In this document: in pieces, positions 59,405 to 64,000 of the stretch
How the letters are laid out: every line of letters starts with the position of its first letter
Position numbering within the stretch: the first letter of the stretch is position 1
Source: Brucella tritici
Lineage (GTDB): Bacteria > Pseudomonadota > Alphaproteobacteria > Rhizobiales > Rhizobiaceae
Assembly (NCBI RefSeq): GCF_008932295.1
Contig: NZ_WBWA01000022.1
Location: forward strand, 19,726-83,725
DNA: 64,000 nt
Reading direction: 5' to 3'
Made by a program: the position numbers and the translations under genes
Notes under the pieces: model-generated
The model's database searches: none
What the model saw: the letters and a program-made list of their open reading frames with translations, nothing else
What the model was told of the DNA's origin: nothing

Positions 59405-61603
59405 ATGAACCGGGTGGGACTTCTCGCTACTTTTTGGATGATCTCGGCAAGCGTCGCGCACGCCGACGACATCAATATTGCCGATATCATCAAGGGCGAG
59501 GGAGACGCACGGTCCAATTCCTTCTTGAATATGATCTTTGGGCCGCTCTTCACCGGCCCTAACGACGAAACCCTCATTTCCTCGCTGATCGCGAATTTCA
59601 ATGTTCTGTTCTTCGCGATTGCGGCAATCCTGTTCATCTACAATGTTGTCGTAGGCGTCACGGAAACGGCCCACGAGGGCGAGATACTTGGAAGACGGCA
59701 TTCGGCAATGTGGGTGCCGTTGCGCACTATCCTCGCGGTAGGTGCCCTCATTCCCATGCCAACCGGATATAACGCCGCTCAGCATGGCATTGCCTACATG
59801 GTCAACGTGAGCACGGCCACCGCCTCATTCTTCTGGAATGAGACGGTCGATCTCATCGTTGAACAGCGATTGCCAGTCGTGGGCGGTGACTATGACGCCC
59901 TTGACGGTCAATTCTTGCAGGGATTGTGGCGGGCCGAACTTTGCCAGGCGGTGTACAATCTCGAAGTGTCCAAAGGAGGTGATGGACTAGACGGAATCTC
60001 GCGCGGGTCTTGGCGAACGGTATCAGGTGTACCGCAAATGGCATATAGCCTGCCGAATTCTTATGGTGCTTGTGGCATCGTCAGCCTGCCCGGCCAAACG
60101 ACGGGTTTCCAGCGACTGGCTGAAGCTGCCGGCAAGTCCTATAACGACTACATTCAAGCCATGCAGCAAGCTGTTACCAAAACCGCTGACAGCTTCTCTG
60201 GCACTGCTGCGCAGCTCGCCCAGGCGATCAGCAAGCGTGAACAATTGCCAGCCTATCGTGATCTTCGCAAAGATCTCAACGACTGGCGCAAGCAGCACGC
60301 GGATATCCTGAAGCAATATATCGGTGATGATAAATTGCAGAAAGCCGGCAAAGACGTTGCGGAAGCAGATGATCCACTGCAGGTGACGCCCGTGGGAGAT
60401 TCACAAAGCCAGGCACTAGCCGGCAATCTCAAGAACGGCGGATGGTTGCAAGCTGGATTCTATTATCAGCTCATCGCACGGCTGTCGGCTGACTCTAATT
60501 CGGTAGCAACTGCGCTTCCGAAAGTGACGCCAGGAGGAGCGATCGGCGCCGCGTCGAATCCGGGTGGATCGGTGCGCAATGCGATTGCTTCCCAATACGC
60601 GGATAACAACTGGTACTTACTCGGCTCGGCTGACGGCGACGCCAAAAAGTTCCTCGACCAGATTTCGGCGACTTACAACGGTACCGTCGAATGGTGGAAC
60701 GAAAGCGTCGCCAGAAGCGGGATCAGGGCGTTCGTAAATGAACGCGTCGCGTTCGCGGACAGCGGCGGCGATATTTCCGACTGGATGCCATCTGCTGGTT
60801 CGCTTTACGAGGCACTGGAGTTCCTTAATCCTATGAGGCCCACCAACGATCCAATGATCGGTCTCGTCACGTTTGGAACGCAGGTCACGTTCTATACGAC
60901 CGCTGCGATCATCGCGTTGTCTGTCCTTGCAGTGGTGCCATACGTGGGGACCGGTATAACAGTCCTTTCGAATTTCGTCGGTTGGGTCATAAGTGGCATT
61001 GGGGCCATGGGCATGTTCCTTGCCTTCGTGCTTCCAATGGTTCCGATGGTGACATGGGTGATCGGAATTGGCGCGTTCTTCCTTCTGGTAATGGAAGCTA
61101 TCTTCGCTGCGCCACTTTGGGCGATCGCGCATCTCTCTATGGAAGGGAAGGGGATGGGCGGCAGCCAGGCCCGGCGCGGTTATGTCATGGTGCTGGCGCT
61201 CACTCTGACGCCGGTCCTCATGCTTTTTGGGCTCCTCCTCGGAATGATCCTTTTCCGGATCATGGGTGTTCTCATTAATGGCGGGCTCTACTACGCTCTG
61301 ACCTCTGCTCAATCACTCGTGGGAGATAGCTTTGTCAGCTTGGCATGGTTCCTCGGGATTTTTGTCGTCATGTTTTTCATGGCGGCGGTCTATCTCGTCA
61401 TCATTGAGCGATCGTTCTCCCTGATCGCAGAATTTCCGGGCCGGGTGTTCCGGTGGTTCGACCATATCGGCGACGACCTCGATGCACATTCTGCGATGCG
61501 AGCTAATATTGCAGCCATGGGTACGACCAAGGAACTCGGCCGACTTTCTGAAGGGGCGAAGCATATCCCAACTACAGTCGGAAAACTCCTGCCTCGGAAG
61601 TAA
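59405..61603 (+). CDS. DotA/TraY-like polytopic protein
   Basis: A 732-residue protein with a cleaved-type N-terminus (to 'SVAHA'), an early helix ('NVLFFAIAAILFIYNVVVGVTETAHEG'), a ~350-residue periplasmic region and at least six C-terminal helices ('GTGITVLSNFVGWVISGIGAMGMFLAFVLPMVPMVTWVIG' and following). 'HEGEILGRRHSAMWVPLRTILAVGALIP' and 'GYNAAQHGIAYMVNVS' are characteristic DotA/TraY segments. DotA is a core inner-membrane protein of type IVB systems. The clearest type IVB marker here along with IcmB and DotH. Confidence 0.88.
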   Translation: MNRVGLLATFWMISASVAHADDINIADIIKGEGDARSNSFLNMIFGPLFTGPNDETLISSLIANFNVLFFAIAAILFIYNVVVGVTETAHEGEILGRRHSAMWVPLRTILAVGALIPMPTGYNAAQHGIAYMVNVSTATASFFWNETVDLIVEQRLPVVGGDYDALDGQFLQGLWRAELCQAVYNLEVSKGGDGLDGISRGSWRTVSGVPQMAYSLPNSYGACGIVSLPGQTTGFQRLAEAAGKSYNDYIQAMQQAVTKTADSFSGTAAQLAQAISKREQLPAYRDLRKDLNDWRKQHADILKQYIGDDKLQKAGKDVAEADDPLQVTPVGDSQSQALAGNLKNGGWLQAGFYYQLIARLSADSNSVATALPKVTPGGAIGAASNPGGSVRNAIASQYADNNWYLLGSADGDAKKFLDQISATYNGTVEWWNESVARSGIRAFVNERVAFADSGGDISDWMPSAGSLYEALEFLNPMRPTNDPMIGLVTFGTQVTFYTTAAIIALSVLAVVPYVGTGITVLSNFVGWVISGIGAMGMFLAFVLPMVPMVTWVIGIGAFFLLVMEAIFAAPLWAIAHLSMEGKGMGGSQARRGYVMVLALTLTPVLMLFGLLLGMILFRIMGVLINGGLYYALTSAQSLVGDSFVSLAWFLGIFVVMFFMAAVYLVIIERSFSLIAEFPGRVFRWFDHIGDDLDAHSAMRANIAAMGTTKELGRLSEGAKHIPTTVGKLLPRK

Positions 61604-61684
61604 CAGGTGCCGGCCGAACCTTCCTATAAAAGCGGTTCTGAGTTATGGTTCAATGATGGCAACAACGGCGCGAAAGGAGCCGAT

Positions 61685-62002
61685 ATGACCTTACCGAAGT
61701 ATCTGCGTCCCATTTACGACGTTGACGCCCACGGTCTGACAAAGACTGAAAAAGTGGTGCGGATGGTGATCTTCACTCCGCTGCTTATCGTTTTCTCTGT
61801 CCCGACGGTCCTCGCCGTCGTCTTCGTCTGCTTGGCCGGCTATTGGGCTTTCATGCTGCTAACGAGTGGAGTTGGAAACATCTTTGCTAATCCCGCCCAA
61901 TATAGCTTCGAAATATCGATTTTTGCGGCACTTGCCGCGTTGCTGATATTCTCAAACGTGATCGCCAGGAAAATTCGGCGTCATTTCCTGCCGTTCGGCT
62001 AA
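61685..62002 (+). CDS. Small membrane protein ending the transfer operon
   Basis: A 105-residue protein with two or three helices ('MVIFTPLLIVFSVPTVLAVVFVCLAGYWAFMLL' and 'ISIFAALAALLIFSNVIA') and a basic C-terminus. AAGGAG lies upstream of the ATG at 61,685, so that start is preferred over the GTG at 61,607. Unknown function. A terminator follows 19 bp after the stop. Confidence 0.65.
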   Translation: MTLPKYLRPIYDVDAHGLTKTEKVVRMVIFTPLLIVFSVPTVLAVVFVCLAGYWAFMLLTSGVGNIFANPAQYSFEISIFAALAALLIFSNVIARKIRRHFLPFG

Positions 62003-62020
62003 GAACGGTCGTCCAAGCGC

Positions 62021-62045
62021 AGAAGGCCCGCCTTGCGGGCCTTCT
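62021..62045 (+). terminator. Rho-independent terminator of the plus-strand transfer operon
   Basis: AGAAGGCCCGC-CTT-GCGGGCCTTCT: a perfect 11-bp stem followed by TCATTT. It closes the operon 19 bp after the last gene. Confidence 0.8.
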
Positions 62046-62123
62046 TCATTTCCGCCACCAAGCAAAACGGCCCATACCGTTGCATAAGAAAAAATTCCTC
62101 TTGACGGGAACCGTCTCTCCGTT

Positions 62124-62138
62124 GTTCTGTTTTTGTTC
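62124..62138 (+). promoter_or_regulatory. LexA (SOS) box upstream of the Y-family polymerase
   Basis: GTTC-N7-GTTC, exactly the direct-repeat LexA site of alphaproteobacteria, 21 bp before the start codon. A TTGACG 18 bp upstream (62,101-62,106) may be the -35 box. DNA damage should therefore induce the polymerase. Confidence 0.8.
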
Positions 62139-62158
62139 TATTCAGGAGCGAAGACAGA

Positions 62159-63424
62159 ATGCGCAAGCCGGAGACGATCGAACGGCTCTACCTAGATTTT
62201 GACGGATTCTTCGCAAGCGTTGAGCAGCAGTGTGACCGACGCTTGAGGGGGCGGCCGATCGGCGTCGTGCCGTTCGCCGGCACGACCCGCACGGCAGTCA
62301 TCGCGTGCAGTCGTGAGGCAAAGGCCTACGGCGTCAAGAATGTAATGCCGATCGACGAGGCAAAGCGGCTCTGTCCAGACCTGGTGCTTGTTCCACAAAA
62401 GCCCGACCTTTATCGGCGGGCGCATAACGCGCTCCTGTCCGAAATAGAGACCGTTATTCCGATCGACGCGGCTAAATCGATTGATGAGCTGACTTGCCGC
62501 CTCGATGAGACCGGCCGCAATGACCCGGAAGGGTTGTCGGCTCGCATCAAGGCCGCGATCGCAGAGAATGTCGGTTCCTTTATCACCTGTTCGATCGGCT
62601 TCGCCGCCAATCGCCAGCTTGCGAAAATTGCCTGTAAGGAAGGTAAGCGCGGGGCAGGGCGGTACGGCGACGGATTGGCGATCTGGCGGCCGGCTGACCT
62701 GCCTGCGCCGTTGTTCGCGGTTGCGATGGAAGATATTCCAGGAGTCGGCGGGAATATGGCGAAGCGGCTCTATCGATCGTCCATCTACACAACCGAACAG
62801 CTTTATAATCTCCAGCCCAAGCACATGCGTCGGCTTTGGAACAACGTCACTGGCGAACGACTCTGGTATGCTCTCCATGGCTACGACATACAGGCCCAGG
62901 CATCGAGCCGGGGCATGTTCGGCCATGGGCGCGTACTTCCTCCGGAATCGCGCACGATGGCCGGCGCGCGCGAGATCTCACGGTTGCTTCTGATAAAAGC
63001 GGCGCGGCGTCTGCGGCGCGAGAATTTTTATGCCGCCGGCCTCTGGCTCTGGCTCTCGATTCGTGATGGATCGTGGATGGGAAAGCGCCACCTACCGGTC
63101 GTCAACGACGACCAGGCCATCCTTGCCGCCCTTTCCGAACTTTGGGAAAAGGTCGCGCTGGACTATCCGCGCGGACTCACGATCTTCCGGATAGGCGTCA
63201 CCCTCTATGATCTGACGCCTACGCATGAACGCCAGCTTGATCTACTTCACAATGATGACCGCCAACGCCGGCGTTGGGAAAACGCCAGCAAGGCAATCGA
63301 CAACCTCAATGCGCGCTATGCTGCCACTGTTGTCAGCCTCGGCCAATGGCGGCCGCCAGCCGGCGGCCACGTCGGCGGCAAGATCTCGTACACGCGCATT
63401 CCATCCGCGGAGGATTTTTGGTGA
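62159..63424 (+). CDS. Y-family DNA polymerase (UmuC/DinB-like)
   Basis: A 421-residue translesion polymerase. 'LYLDFDGFFASVEQ' holds the first catalytic Asp (D13), and SIDE (D109, E110) the others. 'IPGVGGNMAKRLY' is the helix-hairpin-helix thumb and a little-finger domain follows (about 250-400). No beta-clamp peptide is obvious at the C-terminus. It copies past lesions with low fidelity. It is preceded by an SOS box and overlaps a small zinc-ribbon gene (TGATG). Plasmid-borne polymerases of this kind are common on conjugative elements. Confidence 0.9.
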   Translation: MRKPETIERLYLDFDGFFASVEQQCDRRLRGRPIGVVPFAGTTRTAVIACSREAKAYGVKNVMPIDEAKRLCPDLVLVPQKPDLYRRAHNALLSEIETVIPIDAAKSIDELTCRLDETGRNDPEGLSARIKAAIAENVGSFITCSIGFAANRQLAKIACKEGKRGAGRYGDGLAIWRPADLPAPLFAVAMEDIPGVGGNMAKRLYRSSIYTTEQLYNLQPKHMRRLWNNVTGERLWYALHGYDIQAQASSRGMFGHGRVLPPESRTMAGAREISRLLLIKAARRLRRENFYAAGLWLWLSIRDGSWMGKRHLPVVNDDQAILAALSELWEKVALDYPRGLTIFRIGVTLYDLTPTHERQLDLLHNDDRQRRRWENASKAIDNLNARYAATVVSLGQWRPPAGGHVGGKISYTRIPSAEDFW

Positions 63425-63675
63425 TGGGCTGGAAACAAAGCGTCAAGGTCGGCGACCTGGCCGACAATCAGAAGCTCGAGGCGCGGTGCAAGAAATGCGG
63501 TCATGTGCATTACCTCACCCGTGCCATCGTATGCGTCTCGCCGGAACGCGAATTCCTGTACATCGACGAGCTCGAGCGCGAAACAATCTGCAGAGCGCGC
63601 GGCTGTCGTGGCACAGTACGGATTTCGATGGTGCGGCTTGATGAGTTAAGCGGGTTTGTCGGCGGCCTTGCGTAA
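63424..63675 (+). CDS. Small zinc-ribbon protein coupled to the polymerase
   Basis: An 83-residue protein with two Cys pairs, CKKC and C-x4-C (RCKKCGHVHYL and CRARGCRG), which likely bind zinc. Start codon overlaps the polymerase stop (TGATG), so it is co-translated and presumably SOS-induced too. No family named; may modulate the polymerase or bind DNA. Confidence 0.65.
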   Translation: MGWKQSVKVGDLADNQKLEARCKKCGHVHYLTRAIVCVSPEREFLYIDELERETICRARGCRGTVRISMVRLDELSGFVGGLA

Positions 63676-63680
63676 CGCCC

Positions 63681-63848
63681 TTACGAGAATAACAGCCACG
63701 CCAAATAGCAGATTGCTGCCAGAATCATTAATCCAACTGGTATTTCATACCACCGCTCGCCGGGCCCCTTGCCACCACACTTAGGACAGTATGGAGCGTT
63801 GCTGGCGACAGGTGAGTACGAACAATGACGGCAAGAAGTAGTAGCCAT
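63681..63848 (-). CDS. Zinc-ribbon membrane peptide
   Basis: A 55-residue protein: CRHC and CPKC give a zinc ribbon (about 6-25), followed by one membrane helix ('VGLMILAAICYLAWLLF'). It is convergent with the gene before it, 5 bp away. A common architecture in small bacterial proteins of unknown role. Confidence 0.55.
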   Translation of the reverse strand: MATTSCRHCSYSPVASNAPYCPKCGGKGPGERWYEIPVGLMILAAICYLAWLLFS

Positions 63849-63880
63849 ATTTATTCCAATAAATTCAATGGCTTGTTTTG

Positions 63881-63923
63881 GCAAGTTAGGGATGCGACGT
63901 TTTTAGCAAGTTAGAGATGCGAC
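63881..63923. repeat. IS21-like end repeats
   Basis: Two copies of GCAAGTTAG(G/A)GATGCGAC, 18 bp with one mismatch, start 25 bp apart (63,881 and 63,906). Multiple direct repeats of this kind with TTAG.GATGCGAC are typical of IS21-family termini, so an IS21-type element probably begins here and continues beyond the window. Confidence 0.5.
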
Positions 63924-63925
63924 AG

Positions 63926-64000
63926 GTGCTGACGTTCAGCCCCCATGCCGAGTGGCTGGTCAGGGTTGCAAGCGAGGAATGGGGGCGGGTCGATAGGTGC
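63926..64000 (+). CDS. Partial ORF running off the window
   Basis: A GTG at 63,926 opens a frame 'LTFSPHAEWLVRVASEEWG' that continues past position 64,000. It directly follows the IS21-like repeats and may be the start of a transposase gene (istA) or a neighbour. Too short to identify. Confidence 0.3.
   Translation, partial: MLTFSPHAEWLVRVASEEWGRVDRC

Noticed and set aside
1..64000. CRISPR arrays, rRNA genes or complete tRNA genes
   Set aside because: No regularly spaced direct repeats and no rRNA-like or complete tRNA-like sequence was found by eye; only a partial T-arm-like piece near 41,790.

Overview
The window looks like part of a large conjugative plasmid or integrative element from a Hyphomicrobiales bacterium (Rhizobium, Agrobacterium, Ochrobactrum or a relative). 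This rests on GC-rich coding sequence, the rhizobial arrangement of arsenite-oxidase, pst and phn genes, a GTTC-N7-GTTC SOS box typical of alphaproteobacteria, and a ParB-like protein. The taxon is inferred; no rRNA or housekeeping gene is present to settle it.

Layout. (1) 1-11,100 is accessory backbone: a ParB-like protein flanked by DNA hairpins, a stand-alone ATP-dependent DNA ligase, a LysE exporter, a P-loop kinase, a MOSC protein, an L,D-transpeptidase lipoprotein, a three-gene envelope cassette ending in an AAA-less HEAGH metalloprotease, a Fic toxin with a VbhA-type antitoxin, and a RelE/HigB-HigA-like toxin-antitoxin pair. (2) 11,117-41,712 is an arsenic island of about 30 kb. It begins next to a 5'-truncated gene and holds arsR-MFS exporter, arsR-arsH, arsO, a frameshifted acr3, two unrelated arsC genes and a third arsR. 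It continues with a chemoreceptor, a tyrosine-phosphatase-like protein, phnCDEE, an arsR-arsC fusion, a pstSCAB-phoU-response regulator operon, phoB, and the arsenite oxidation locus aioXSR-aioBA-cytC-moeA. (3) 42,007-44,281 is an IS1182-type element next to an IS6-type element. (4) 44,294-62,002 holds a ParA-like ATPase with a small partner protein, then two divergent, tightly overlapping operons for a type IVB (IncI/Dot-Icm-like) conjugation apparatus: DotI, DotH, DotG and IcmT homologues with a DsbC-like protein on the minus strand, and IcmC, IcmD, IcmB, IcmX/TraW, TraX and DotA homologues on the plus strand. (5) 62,003-64,000 holds an SOS-box-controlled Y-family polymerase, two small zinc-ribbon proteins and IS21-like end repeats.

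How the parts fit. Arsenate can be reduced by ArsC proteins. Arsenite can be exported (MFS; the Acr3 pump looks broken) or oxidised by periplasmic AioBA, with electrons passed to the cytochrome c. AioX-AioS-AioR sense arsenite and drive a clear sigma-54 promoter in front of aioB. Extra Pst and Phn transporters support phosphorus supply in arsenate. Two control layers can be read from the DNA: PHO-box-like repeats before phnD, pstS, phoB and aioX, and two classes of ArsR-type palindrome that match two classes of ArsR recognition helix.

Most unusual points: all three cysteines of the chemoreceptor are clustered in its sensor domain; the ArsR-ArsC fusion has lost the Cys pair kept by all three separate ArsRs; acr3 is disrupted; a second PhoB-like regulator has a degenerate receiver; and a Fic toxin resembling T4SS-delivered VbhT lies on an element whose transfer machinery is of the Dot/Icm type.
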